Positions 8,374 through 16,724 of a stretch of DNA of 64,000 nt are shown piece after piece (positions within the stretch are counted from its first letter, which is position 1; each line of letters starts with the position of its first letter). Position numbers and translations under genes: made by a program. The DNA is from Sporolactobacillus sp. CQH2019 (lineage in GTDB: Bacteria; Bacillota; Bacilli; Bacillales; Sporolactobacillaceae). A model generated the notes under the pieces. The model did not search any database. It was given only the letters and a program-made list of their open reading frames with translations, and was not told the origin of the DNA. The stretch lies in NCBI RefSeq assembly GCF_028765345.1, contig NZ_JARAJZ010000002.1, positions 315,942-379,941 of the forward strand, written 5' to 3'.

Positions 8374-9819
8374 TCATCCTTTCTGCGGCGCCGTTTTCGT
8401 CCCTGATTTTTTGTGCATGGCTAAAAACAGCGTGGGGATCGCCGCTACTGCAGCGAAGCCGATCGCCCACCAGAACGAGACGTCGAACGCATTGGAAACC
8501 GCATGGAGATCGGTATCCGCATGGCCTGCCATCTGATGTTCGGCGACGGTCGCGAGAATAGCAGACCCGAAAGCTCCGCCGATGGTCTGAAAAATCCTCG
8601 TGGCGATGCTCGCGTGGGGGATCTGCTCTCTCGGGAGTCCGATATAAGCGGACACCATGATGGCAATCAGCAAGCCGCCGAGCCCCGCCCCTCTGATCAG
8701 CAGGGCGACAGCTAAAAGGATATAATTCGTAGCCGTTCCCGCAAAAGCAAACGGCAGCGTACCCACTGCAATACCCGCGAGGCTGAGCAGCACGATGGTA
8801 CGCGAACCGCTGCGGTCGGCCGCTTTTCCGGCCCAGCTTCTGGTGAGCAGCATCCCGATTCCTTGCGGAAGCAGCCACAATCCGGCATACAGGGCGCTGG
8901 CCCCGCGCACCTCCTGATAATAGAGCGGCAGCATCAGCATGGCCCCGTTCGTGATGATCCCGCACAGGATCAGCAGGATATTGGAAGCGGAAAAATTGGC
9001 AGATTGGAACAGCCGCACATTCAGAGCCGGTTCCCGTCTCGTCTTCAGCGCATAGACGACATATGACGCCATCAAAACGATGCCGAGGATAAGCGGAATA
9101 TAAACCGCGCTGCTGCTTATGCCCCCGTGCGTGGCGACCTGCGCAATGCCATAGATCAGAAGGGCGAACGCGGGAGAAAGCAGAAGCATGCCGATCACAT
9201 CGAGAGACGCTTTCTTTTCCACGTGCTTGTCGGCCGGTATTCCCCACAAGGCTAATGGGATCGCTGCGACGCAGATCGGAATATTGACAAAGAAAATCGC
9301 GCGCCAGCTTAAGCCATTGACGATAATTCCTCCTAACACCGGGCCAAGAATCGGCCCCAGAAGAGCAGGAATGCTGACGATCGACATGATCTGCCCGAGT
9401 TTGCGGCCGCCGGAAAGCTGTACAAGCTCCGTTTGCAGTACCGGCATCAGGAGTCCCGCACCGATTCCCTGGATAACGGCAAAACAGATTAAGCTCTGGA
9501 TATTCCAGGAAAGCAGGGCGAGCACGGATCCGGCCAAGAGGATCACCAGGGAAAAGATATAGGATCGTTTGCATCCGAATCGTTTGGCGGCCCAGCCTGA
9601 AATTGGGACGGTCAGTCCCATGGCCAGAACGAATCCGGTTGTGATCCACTGCACGGTAGAAATGGCTGCCTTCATATCGGTTGCAATGGTATGAATCGCT
9701 ACATTGACCATCGTTGTATCGAACAGTGGCGCAAGTGCACCTACGACCAGAATGATGGCAACCCTGAGCACGACCGGATCGAGTTTTTCTTTCGCCGGTT
9801 TTACATTTTCTGCATTCAT
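8374..9819 (-). CDS. DHA2-family multidrug efflux MFS transporter
   Basis: About 481 residues with 14 predicted membrane helices, as in EmrB/QacA/Bmr3-type proton antiporters. LAPLFDTTMVNVAIHTI in helix 1 is the DHA2 motif D1; ISGWAAKRFGCKR is motif A, and GPILGPVLGG is the antiporter motif C. ATG 9819 is chosen because AAAAGGAG lies just upstream. The promoter (-35 TTGACA, -10 TATCAT, 17-base spacer) is overlapped by two inverted repeats that should bind the TetR protein encoded at 10868. Remains of a second pump copy lie upstream. Confidence 0.93.
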   Translation of the reverse strand: MNAENVKPAKEKLDPVVLRVAIILVVGALAPLFDTTMVNVAIHTIATDMKAAISTVQWITTGFVLAMGLTVPISGWAAKRFGCKRSYIFSLVILLAGSVLALLSWNIQSLICFAVIQGIGAGLLMPVLQTELVQLSGGRKLGQIMSIVSIPALLGPILGPVLGGIIVNGLSWRAIFFVNIPICVAAIPLALWGIPADKHVEKKASLDVIGMLLLSPAFALLIYGIAQVATHGGISSSAVYIPLILGIVLMASYVVYALKTRREPALNVRLFQSANFSASNILLILCGIITNGAMLMLPLYYQEVRGASALYAGLWLLPQGIGMLLTRSWAGKAADRSGSRTIVLLSLAGIAVGTLPFAFAGTATNYILLAVALLIRGAGLGGLLIAIMVSAYIGLPREQIPHASIATRIFQTIGGAFGSAILATVAEHQMAGHADTDLHAVSNAFDVSFWWAIGFAAVAAIPTLFLAMHKKSGTKTAPQKG

Positions 9820-9847
9820 GGGAAAACTCCTTTTATAGTTTATTTTC

Positions 9848-9927
9848 ATAAGAAACTTATGTTTCTTATTAAACGATGATATAATAAATATAAATTTTTG
9901 TCAATAGGAAACGCAATGTTTTCTATT
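9848..9927 (-). promoter_or_regulatory. pump promoter with two TetR-type operators
   Basis: On the minus strand, TTGACA (plus 9899-9904) and TATCAT (plus 9876-9881) are 17 bases apart. Operator O1 at 9848-9869 is a perfect 9+4+9 inverted repeat, ATAAGAAAC / GTTTCTTAT. O2 at 9903-9927 is an imperfect copy (AATAGGAAAC / GTTTTCTATT) beginning at the -35. Sites on both sides of the promoter fit repression by TetR. A degenerate copy of the same layout lies at 10739-10816. Confidence 0.75.
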
Positions 9928-9962
9928 TTCATTTCTACGACAGAGGTACATTTATCGCTGAA

Positions 9963-10052
9963 ACCGGCGATTGGCGCAAAGATGTACAGGCCTAACTTCG
10001 TGTGCATGTTGAACCGATGAAAGCAATCGGCGCGCAGACGATCAAGGCTTGA
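9963..10052 (+). pseudogene. fragment of a second tetR gene
   Basis: The 30-codon stretch reads TGDWRKDVQA, TAA, LRVHVEPMKAIGAQTIKA. It matches TGNLLDDVYAYLRARVAPLKTIGSETIRA of the intact TetR at 10868, with a nonsense codon replacing the tyrosine. The rest of the gene is absent. It supports a past duplication of the whole pump/regulator unit. Confidence 0.7.
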
Positions 10053-10149
10053 TTGGGGTCAGAGTACTGTCGCCGCATTTCTGGGCTAATACATGGCAAC
10101 ACAGCCATAGCGGGATCTTTCACAAATGCATGATCTGGGAAAGCAAAGG

Positions 10150-10464
10150 CTACCTATGGCTTTCCGAGCAGGCGAAAAGATAAGTCCCCAGGCCCAGGAA
10201 GATTGCTGTCAAGGTGATGATAACAACCAGATCTGCCAATGGATGAAACAATACGACGCTATGGTATTCCGGCGTCCCGGCATAGACGACGGCGCGCGTG
10301 AGGTCGAGGCAGCAGGTCATCGGCATGATGCGGCTTAAAGCGAGCAGCACGCCGCTGGAATGGCTGATCGGGATAATCACGCCGGAGAGAAACATCTGAG
10401 GAAGAGTTATAAACGACGCGACGAGGGTCGCCGTTCTCGCATTCTCTAATGAAACATTGCTGAC
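10150..10464 (-). pseudogene. C-terminal fragment of an ABC-2 type permease
   Basis: The frame NARTATLVASFITLPQMFLSGVIIPI...RIMPMTCCLDLTRAVVYAG ends in hydrophobic helices, as do the last two membrane segments of ABC-2 (DrrB/YadH-like) exporters. No N-terminal half and no ATPase gene are present. The fragment is joined out of context to the remains of a DHA2 pump upstream. Confidence 0.65.
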
Positions 10465-10559
10465 AGCATGTGTTTGCCAAATGTTTTCGTGAGGTGATCC
10501 AGTTGGATCACGGCATCTCTGCCGCTGCTCAGCTTCTCCATTAAATAACACTCCCTTTG

Positions 10560-10720
10560 TGTTTTTATATTTGGACAGAAATCCCGCTTTCATATCGGAC
10601 ACAATGGTATGGATGGCCACATTGGCCCTCGTCGGCAGCGCACTGCGGACAGAATAACGGCGGTCCTGAGTACGGCCGGATTAAGTTTTCTTCCGCCGAT
10701 TTTACACTTTCTGTACTCAT
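10560..10720 (-). pseudogene. N-terminal fragment of a second DHA2 pump
   Basis: The stretch starts with MSTESVKSAEENL and PAVLRTAVIL-like sequence, followed after frameshift and deletion by VAIHTIVSDMKAG. It corresponds to MNAENVKPAKEKLDPVVLRVAIIL and VAIHTIATDMKAA of the intact pump at 8374-9819. It breaks off into unrelated sequence and then the ABC-2 fragment. Confidence 0.7.
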
Positions 10721-10738
10721 GAAAAATCCCTTTTGCAA

Positions 10739-10816
10739 TAGAAAACTTTTAGTTTCTTATAGGGCCATGATATGATAAATACAGATTTTTGTCAATAAGA
10801 AACTTTCAGTTTTTAT
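10739..10816. promoter_or_regulatory. duplicate operator region upstream of tetR
   Basis: AGAAAAC...GTTTCTTAT at 10739-10760 and ATAAGAAAC TTTC AGTTTTTAT at 10795-10816 copy the two operators of the pump promoter at the same spacing. The sequence between them is clearly homologous (GATATGATAAATACAG versus GATATAATAAATATAA). It probably now serves autoregulation of the tetR gene that starts at 10868. Confidence 0.6.
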
Positions 10817-10867
10817 AATTTTTACGATAGAGATCCCTTTAATTTAATTGTTGAGGGGGAATAAAAG

Positions 10868-11482
10868 ATGGACGAGCAAAAGAAAGGGAAGCACCGCCGC
10901 GGACAAGTTCTGGAAGAGGCGATCCTGCAGGCCGCATGGGAAGAACTCTCTAAAACCGGCTATACGCAAATGACGATAGAGAGCGTCGCGACGCGGGCGG
11001 GGACAAATAAATCCGTCCTTTATCGCCGCTGGCCCGATAAGTCTGAGCCTGTAATGGCCGTCCGGTGTAAATATTATTTTCTAAAGATTACAAATGAGAT
11101 TCCCATTACCGGGAACCTGCTCGATGATGTGTATGCCTATCTGCGTGCGCGTGTTGCACCGCTGAAAACAATCGGCTCGGAGACGATCAGGGCGCTAATT
11201 ATGAAACCAGCGGTGCGGCGCAGGATCATCGCATCCATGCCGAAAATAAACGAGCGGAAATCAGAGAGCAAACAAATAGCAGCTATGGCAGCGATTTTGA
11301 AAAACGCGGAACTTCGCGGAGAAATCATCCTTGAAAAGCTGATGCCCCGGATCATCTCATTGCCGTTGGATCAGCTGCAGTACGAGCTGATTACAAGGCT
11401 GGAACCCGTATCCGACGGAGCCCTAGCAGAATCTTTTGCAAATGCGTGGTCAGGATCGGCATCTTCTAACGTCGAATCATAG
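10868..11482 (+). CDS. TetR/AcrR-family repressor of the DHA2 pump
   Basis: A 204-residue protein. An N-terminal HTH spans about residues 17-62 (ILQAAWEELSKTGYTQMTIESV, ATRAGTNKSVLYRRWPDKSE); the rest is a helical ligand domain of the type found in PF16859-like regulators. GAGGGGGA precedes the ATG. It is separated from the intact pump by fragments of a duplicated pump/regulator unit, but both carry the same operators, so it probably represses the pump and itself. The inducer is unknown. Confidence 0.9.
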   Translation: MDEQKKGKHRRGQVLEEAILQAAWEELSKTGYTQMTIESVATRAGTNKSVLYRRWPDKSEPVMAVRCKYYFLKITNEIPITGNLLDDVYAYLRARVAPLKTIGSETIRALIMKPAVRRRIIASMPKINERKSESKQIAAMAAILKNAELRGEIILEKLMPRIISLPLDQLQYELITRLEPVSDGALAESFANAWSGSASSNVES

Positions 11483-11880
11483 AACAAAAAAATCAATAGC
11501 CCCCACCCCTATATTCCGGTGTGAACGATCGATTTCTCGTATTTGAAAATAAAATAGGCAGGCAAACGTTAATTTCAGTCCAAAAGCCTGCATCACTCTC
11601 ATTCTTTTAGCCAATAGCCTCCGGCTATTCAATGTTAGCGTGTTTCCCGGCCATCGCAGCGTATTAATCCCTGTATCCTTCCTAAGCTGCAATACAGCAG
11701 CAGCAAAATAGAGCAGGACGGTCTGTTCAAACAATGTTACCAAAGGCTGAATAGAGTTCAGCACATTCGTTTCTGCTTTTTTTATATTTCCTGTAATGAA
11801 AAGAGTTAGCCAGGCCGGTTTGATCGACCTGGTTTATGGGTCAAATCTGAGGCATGACATGCTATTAATCAGAACAGGCA
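11483..11880. other. intergenic stretch, one doubtful leftward frame
   Basis: A 95-codon leftward frame (11477-11764) reads LNSIQPLVTLFEQTVLLYFAAAVLQL..., then NSRRLLAKRMRVMQAFGLKL. It has no ribosome site and starts where the family would be mid-protein, so it may be a fragment of a degraded gene. I do not call it. Confidence 0.35.
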
Positions 11881-11932
11881 ATAGATGCATATGAGCGGAC
11901 AGCGACGCCCTTATAGAATGGGGGTGGCGCCA

Positions 11933-12070
11933 ATGACAGTATTTCAAGTCTTAACACTGATGGTCTCTTTCGGTGTACTGGTTATTCATGCTGTCAGACA
12001 GAAAAAAGAAATGATCCGCTTCATATGCCCATTCGCAGTGGCGATAATTGAAGCGGACCATTCATGTTAA
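11933..12070 (+). CDS. holin-like small toxin candidate (type I toxin family)
   Basis: A 45-residue peptide that begins MTVFQVLTLMVSFGVLVI and is then basic (RQKKE). This is the pattern of the putative holin-like/TxpA-BsrG type I toxins of Bacilli: MTxFQxLxLMxSF, one membrane helix, charged tail. GGGGGTGG precedes ATG 11933. The 3' part contains an inverted repeat (TGATCCGCTTCA / TGAAGCGGACCA), and a terminator follows at 12120. Such toxins are paired with an antisense RNA over the 3' end; I could not identify its promoter with certainty. Confidence 0.65.
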   Translation: MTVFQVLTLMVSFGVLVIHAVRQKKEMIRFICPFAVAIIEADHSC

Positions 12071-12119
12071 TGTGTTTAATTCTTATTGCGCTGTTCCGCT
12101 CTGTGCGGATATTGCCATT

Positions 12120-12150
12120 CCGTCAGTGTTCGTGCACTGGCGGTTTTATT
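12120..12150 (+). terminator. terminator after the toxin candidate
   Basis: CCGTCAGTG at 12120-12128 pairs with CACTGGCGG at 12135-12143 (one G-T pair), followed by TTTTATTTT. Confidence 0.8.
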
Positions 12151-12204
12151 TTACGTTTCCTGTGTCCTTATTATACCCGATAGCCTGCAAGAAATACAAT
12201 GGGC

Positions 12205-12350
12205 AGGATTGGTCAGCTCAATTCTGAGCGATGAGGCATTCATCCTGAAGCCTTAGTTCCAGTTGAGCGGTTGAAGTTGAATCACCCGCTGAAGGGTATA
12301 CCCGTCAGATGAATCCCCCCGCCTTGGTTCCTAACTTTTGGGAACGTGCA
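12205..12350 (+). ncRNA. structured RNA candidate, possibly an IS200/IS605 end remnant
   Basis: Several short helices are nested within about 150 bases. GCTCA-ATTC-TGAGC and GATGA/TCATC come first, then AGCGG/CCGCT across 15 bases. CTGA/TCAG encloses the palindrome GGGTATACCC. GTTCC/GGAAC comes last, before a pyrimidine-rich end. The segment ATGAATCCCCCCGCCTT resembles the right-end hairpin arm of IS605-type elements, where TnpB guide RNAs arise. No tnpB coding sequence remains upstream. Strand and identity are unproven. Confidence 0.35.
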
Positions 12351-12560
12351 GCAGGGCTTTCTTGTGTATTTTTTCCTGTTTGTAAAATTAATTGTTAACC
12401 AATAATAGATGAGTCAACTCTTCATGAGGCCGTCAGCTTGAACGAAGTGCTGATCATCAAGACAGCCGGCATACTCGGTTTTCTGGTGGGATAGAAAACA
12501 GATATTTTTTCATTTTTGCTCCCGATTTGCTCCTCAAACGTCTTTAAGGGGAAAGGGCAA

Positions 12561-12590
12561 AATAAAAAAGCCTTTCATATCAAGGCTTTT
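12561..12590 (-). terminator. terminator after tRNA-Arg
   Basis: On the minus strand AAAGCCTTG and AAGGCTTT form a hairpin around a short loop and are followed by a T-rich run (TTTTTTATTTT). Confidence 0.8.
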
Positions 12591-12595
12591 CGCTA

Positions 12596-12669
<74 letters not shown>

Positions 12670-13137
12670 AGAAAATCGGTCGGTCAACCATTTTCCAACG
12701 GAAACATGATCATTCGACGACCTTTACTATTTTAGATGGTAAAATCGTATCTGTCAATGCCTGTCAAATTGTTTCAACCGGAAGTGCAGAATAATCCAGG
12801 TCGGGAGTTGACAATGACAATATACAGGCAATCACCGGAAAAGATGGACGATATTTATCTGCCGGCTGTATGTTCAAAAAGGCACGAAGCGAAAGGTACT
12901 TGTTCAAATAAAACCGTTCGAATATTTTTCGGATTTTCAGTTTGGCACCGGACTTCCGCCAATATTCAAGCCGGCCGGTCCTGAACAGAATATTTTTCAT
13001 AGTCCGGAATAAACAGGCTGTTTCTCTCATTCATTCATACCTTTCTTTCAAGCCATGTTCACATATAATGAATTATCAGGTTAACCAATCGGGTTGCCTG
13101 ATAACGCCGCGTGAGTGCCCTCCTCCGCATCACTCCT
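12670..13137. other. intergenic stretch without a supported gene
   Basis: An 88-codon leftward frame (12764-13030, MRETACLFRTMKN...) has only a weak GAAAGG site and no recognisable content. No repeat or RNA structure is evident. Confidence 0.4.
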
Positions 13138-13167
13138 GGGGACACCTTGTCCGATCAAGGTGTCCCC
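13138..13167. terminator. strong 12-bp hairpin after ysnB
   Basis: GGGGACACCTTG at 13138-13149 pairs perfectly with CAAGGTGTCCCC at 13156-13167 around a 6-base loop. It sits directly after the ysnB stop at 13170. The T-rich side (TTTCATTTT) is on the plus strand, so termination of the leftward operon would rely on the stem alone or on bidirectional activity. Confidence 0.65.
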
Positions 13168-13169
13168 TT

Positions 13170-13709
13170 TCATTTTAAACGGCTGTTTTCGTTTTGCCGG
13201 CGATAAACTTTAGAAAACATATCAACCGGCGCACCCGCAATGGTGTAATAGGTAACCCCCATTGTCTTTTGATCCGGGCTGAGCTCGAGAATCACATATG
13301 TACCTTCCTGATAGTTTCTGGGAAGACGAAGGCTGCCGGGATTGATGAAAACCATGCCGCCCTTCTGGAACGTTCCTGCAAGATGGCTATGTCCGAAACA
13401 GACTATATCCGCTTTATTCTCCAACCCTTTGTTATATAGTTTCCTCTTGGAAATTTTGATGCCAAGCAAATGGCCGTGAACAATCAGAAATTTAAGCGGT
13501 CCGATTGTCCGGACAATTTCTTCGGGAAAAGTACTCGTACGGTCGCAGTTTCCTTCCACCGTTATGTAGCCGTCCAATTCACGGCTGTCCGCTTCAAGTT
13601 CCGAATCGCCGCAGTGAATGAAGGCTTCAACCTGTCCGGCATAACGTTCTTTCAGTTCAGCCACTTCCCGCCTCAATCCATGCGTATCACTGACAATTAG
13701 CCACTTCAT
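13170..13709 (-). CDS. ysnB: YfcE/MJ0936-family metallophosphoesterase
   Basis: A 179-residue protein with all five calcineurin-like metal motifs: SDTHG (residue 7), HCGD (33), GNCD (54), HGH (79) and GHSH (106). It is predicted to be a cytoplasmic phosphodiesterase of unknown natural substrate. The TAATG overlap with the upstream rdgB gene shows translational coupling, and the order rph-rdgB-ysnB is the same as in B. subtilis. Confidence 0.93.
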   Translation of the reverse strand: MKWLIVSDTHGLRREVAELKERYAGQVEAFIHCGDSELEADSRELDGYITVEGNCDRTSTFPEEIVRTIGPLKFLIVHGHLLGIKISKRKLYNKGLENKADIVCFGHSHLAGTFQKGGMVFINPGSLRLPRNYQEGTYVILELSPDQKTMGVTYYTIAGAPVDMFSKVYRRQNENSRLK

Positions 13710-14311
13710 TAATCTCCCCCCAACCAGCTGCCCCAGTTTTCGCGCAGCCTCTGCAATGCATGCGCACGATGACTGATTTTATTTTTCTCCGCTGCTCCCA
13801 TTTCCGCAAAAGTCAGCTGCCTTTCCGGAATCAGGAAAACCGGGTCGTAGCCAAATCCGCCCATTCCTCTTCGGCCGTTTGTTATCAGCCCGGCGCACCG
13901 CCCCTCGGCAAAACGGGTCGGTTTTCCCGGAATACTGAGTGCCAGAACACAGATAAAACGGGCAGTCCGCTTCTCCGGCGGCACGTCTTTCAATTTATCC
14001 AGCAGTTTATCAATATTGCGCTCGCTGTTTTTGTCCGTCCCGGCATAGCGTGCGGAAAAGACCCCGGGCTCTCCGTCCAGCGCATCGACGGCAAGCCCTG
14101 AATCATCGGCAATCGTGACCATTTTTGTCTTTTTAGAAAGGGTCTCTGCTTTCAGAGCCGCATTTTCCCGAAAGGTGGAACCTGTCTCCACTACTTCGGC
14201 ACTGATGCCGAGGTCCTTCAGTGAATAAAGCTCAACCTGAAAATTCAAGAGCATCGCTTTGATTTCCTTGATCTTTCCCGGATTATTCGATGCTACCAAT
14301 ACTTGGGTCAC
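13709..14311 (-). CDS. rdgB: XTP/dITP diphosphatase (HAM1 family)
   Basis: A 200-residue enzyme that removes deaminated purine triphosphates from the nucleotide pool. Motifs are [14 protein letters not shown] at the start, [26 protein letters not shown] at about residues 66-92, and GGFGYDPVF near 151. SHRAHALQ closes the active site. It overlaps rph by an ATGA and ysnB by TAATG, so the three genes form one operon. The name in B. subtilis is ysnA. Confidence 0.95.
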   Translation of the reverse strand: MTQVLVASNNPGKIKEIKAMLLNFQVELYSLKDLGISAEVVETGSTFRENAALKAETLSKKTKMVTIADDSGLAVDALDGEPGVFSARYAGTDKNSERNIDKLLDKLKDVPPEKRTARFICVLALSIPGKPTRFAEGRCAGLITNGRRGMGGFGYDPVFLIPERQLTFAEMGAAEKNKISHRAHALQRLRENWGSWLGGD

Positions 14312-15087
14312 TTCTCCGTCCCTGCCTTTTGTTCGGTCAGTATATCGCCGATGAGCGACTTTTCGGCACCGATGAGCTGATGGATCCCTTTTTTCGCCAG
14401 ATCGATCAGCACGGAAAGCTGCTGCCTGCTGAATGTCGCTTCCTCGCCGGTACCCTGTATCTCAATGAATTCGTCCTTACCGTTCATAACTATATTCATA
14501 TCGACATCCGTTGTCGAGTCCTCTTTATAGCAGAGGTCCAGAATCGGACCGTATGACGGATGGATGCCCACAGATGTGGCCGCCAGGTAGGATTTGACCG
14601 GAATTCTGCTGATTTGTTTTTTATCGACGGCCCTCTTAAGAGCGAGTACCATCGCGACAAAAGCGCCTGTTATGGAGGCCGTGCGCGTTCCTCCGTCCGC
14701 CTGGATGACGTCGCAGTCAATCCAGAGCGTCCGCTCCCCGATCTCATCAAGAGCCACGACCGAACGGAGCGCTCTGCCGATCAGGCGCTGTATTTCCATG
14801 GTTCGGCCGCCCAGTTTCCCTCTGGACGATTCGCGGATGGTTCGCTCCGGAGTCGCTCTCGGGAGCATGGCGTACTCCGCCGTTATCCATCCTTTTTTCT
14901 GTCCGCGCATGAACGGCGGGACCTTATCTTCGATCGTGACGTTGCAAATGACTTTTGTCCGGCCGACCGTTATCAGCACGGAGCCTTCCGGATGGATGAT
15001 AAAATCCGGCACTATCTGAATCCGGCGAAGTTCGTCATTCGCCCTTCCGTCTGGTCTCATCATATCAACTGCCTCCGCATACCTCAT
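14308..15087 (-). CDS. rph: ribonuclease PH
   Basis: A 259-residue phosphorolytic 3'-5' exoribonuclease that trims tRNA 3' ends. It begins [30 protein letters not shown] and [23 protein letters not shown] (phosphate site) follow, with [22 protein letters not shown] near residue 125. The C-terminal extension is short. It is the first gene of the rph-rdgB-ysnB unit; gerM lies 71 bp upstream on the same strand. Confidence 0.96.
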   Translation of the reverse strand: MRYAEAVDMMRPDGRANDELRRIQIVPDFIIHPEGSVLITVGRTKVICNVTIEDKVPPFMRGQKKGWITAEYAMLPRATPERTIRESSRGKLGGRTMEIQRLIGRALRSVVALDEIGERTLWIDCDVIQADGGTRTASITGAFVAMVLALKRAVDKKQISRIPVKSYLAATSVGIHPSYGPILDLCYKEDSTTDVDMNIVMNGKDEFIEIQGTGEEATFSRQQLSVLIDLAKKGIHQLIGAEKSLIGDILTEQKAGTEK

Positions 15088-15158
15088 ATTTAAGCAAAAT
15101 GTTGGGAAGGGCTCCGTACGCCGCCCCTTGTTTACTATACCATATTTTTCTTAAAGGA

Positions 15159-16178
15159 TTACAGCCCGGCCGGACTCACCATCGAACGGGACACCGGGCC
15201 ACTAATCATTTTGCCGGATTCCAGCATCACCTTGTCCGAGCTGCCGACTTTGATCGATACAAGCCGGATTCCGTTCTCGCCTGTAAGCGTCAGAACGAGA
15301 CAGCGGAGTGCATCGTCGCTGATTGTTTTTGCCGCCTTATCTGTAAATAACGCATCGTTGAAGTGAAGATAAACCACTCCGTTTTTGACCACCGGCTTCT
15401 CAACCAGTTCCGTATCCGGACTGAATGTCGAGATGAACACCGTTCCCGCCGGTTCACGTATTAGCGTATTGACCAGACTGTACAGACTGTCCGATCCGCT
15501 CCGGGCGATCCGGACCGTCACCGGAACGTCATAGGATTTTCCCTTGTTTGAAGACAAGTAGTAAACGGTTGCCGGCACGCTGTCCGCCACATCCGCCACG
15601 CCGCCGAACGTCTCATTGATTCCGTCCGAGCGGGTCAGCTCCTGGCCGACCGGCTGTTTGCTGTTCGGCCATCCGTTCAGCGCTTTACCGTTGACACGAA
15701 TAGTTACCTTCTTAACGTTATCAAACTGAGTCAGTGTCCAGACAATCGACTGAACAATCCGGCCCTGATCACTGACCGGGGCGTCCAAAAGTTCTGACGA
15801 GAAATCGGCCGTCAGCAGCCCCTGCCGATCCAGGGAAACACTTTTGACCATGGTTCCCGCCGGCAGAACCGCCCGAAAACCATTGGGCAGAAGATCCGTC
15901 ACCGGTCCGTCCTGGACGAGATAATCCAGCACTTGCCGGGCCGGAGCGGGTGAGGCCGGCAGCGCGACGGTCTGCGGTGCGAGAAGCCCGTTCTCATCGG
16001 ACAGATAAAGCTCTCTCTGGACAGATTTTATATTATGTGCCGTTTTAGCCAGTTCCGATTTGTTTTTTACATACTGTACGCTGGACGGCTGGCGATCGGC
16101 GGCCGCCCCGCACCCCGCAAGCAAAGCCAGCGCCAGCAGCACGGCCGCTGCCGTAACAGATGATCGTCGATAGAACAT
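15159..16178 (-). CDS. gerM: GerM spore germination/cortex lipoprotein
   Basis: About 339 residues. The N-terminus is a lipoprotein signal (LLALALLAGCGAA, cysteine near residue 22). Two GerMN repeats follow: the first contains VLDYLVQDGP and LLTADFSSELLD, the second VNTLIREPAG and VVYLHFNDALF. GerM is needed for normal sporulation and germination. ATG 16178 is chosen for GGGAGGG just upstream and because it opens the signal peptide; an upstream extension has no ribosome site. It sits next to rph as in B. subtilis, but racE, ysmB and gerE do not follow. Confidence 0.92.
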   Translation of the reverse strand: MFYRRSSVTAAAVLLALALLAGCGAAADRQPSSVQYVKNKSELAKTAHNIKSVQRELYLSDENGLLAPQTVALPASPAPARQVLDYLVQDGPVTDLLPNGFRAVLPAGTMVKSVSLDRQGLLTADFSSELLDAPVSDQGRIVQSIVWTLTQFDNVKKVTIRVNGKALNGWPNSKQPVGQELTRSDGINETFGGVADVADSVPATVYYLSSNKGKSYDVPVTVRIARSGSDSLYSLVNTLIREPAGTVFISTFSPDTELVEKPVVKNGVVYLHFNDALFTDKAAKTISDDALRCLVLTLTGENGIRLVSIKVGSSDKVMLESGKMISGPVSRSMVSPAGL

Positions 16179-16724
16179 GGCATACCCTCCCTGATCCCCA
16201 TAGATTGTACTACCATGTATACGAACATCCCGGACAAGTAGACCAATGATCGGCAAAAATAGATTATGAATCCGAGAAAAACAGGCACGGATTAAAAGCG
16301 GAAATTCAGACAGCTTGTGTACCGACTGTTTCCATCCTGCTGACTTCACCGCCCAGAATCGCTGTACAGGCACTCCGGAATCCTCTTTCACACTATTTCG
16401 GCGCGAATTTCCGGACAATGAGCACAGAATAAATATCAACGTCAGTGAAAATTTTTCAGTTTAACAAATTCCTATCATCAGGATAACGGCACAAGCCGCC
16501 GTCCGGAAAGTTCATGAACAGAAGGAAGCGGAGATAGTAAAGCCTGCCGATCGACAGGATTTAGGAGAAACCGGAGGCCTCGTTGCGACACGCCTGCAGA
16601 ACGACGCGCTTTTGTCCGGCCGCGATACAGCCGTCCGCCGGAATTTTATGCTTCCTTAAAGTCTTAACAAACGAAGATATAGTTTTTAGTGTCAACAGGA
16701 TCGGACAACGATGCCCGAATTTTC

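Noticed and set aside
8354-9649. 431-codon leftward frame within the DHA2 pump region
   Set aside because: An alternative frame of the high-GC pump gene, rich in Arg and without membrane helices.
11477-11764. 95-codon leftward frame as a transposase fragment
   Set aside because: The end resembles no transposase motif I can name, and no ribosome site or inverted repeats are seen.
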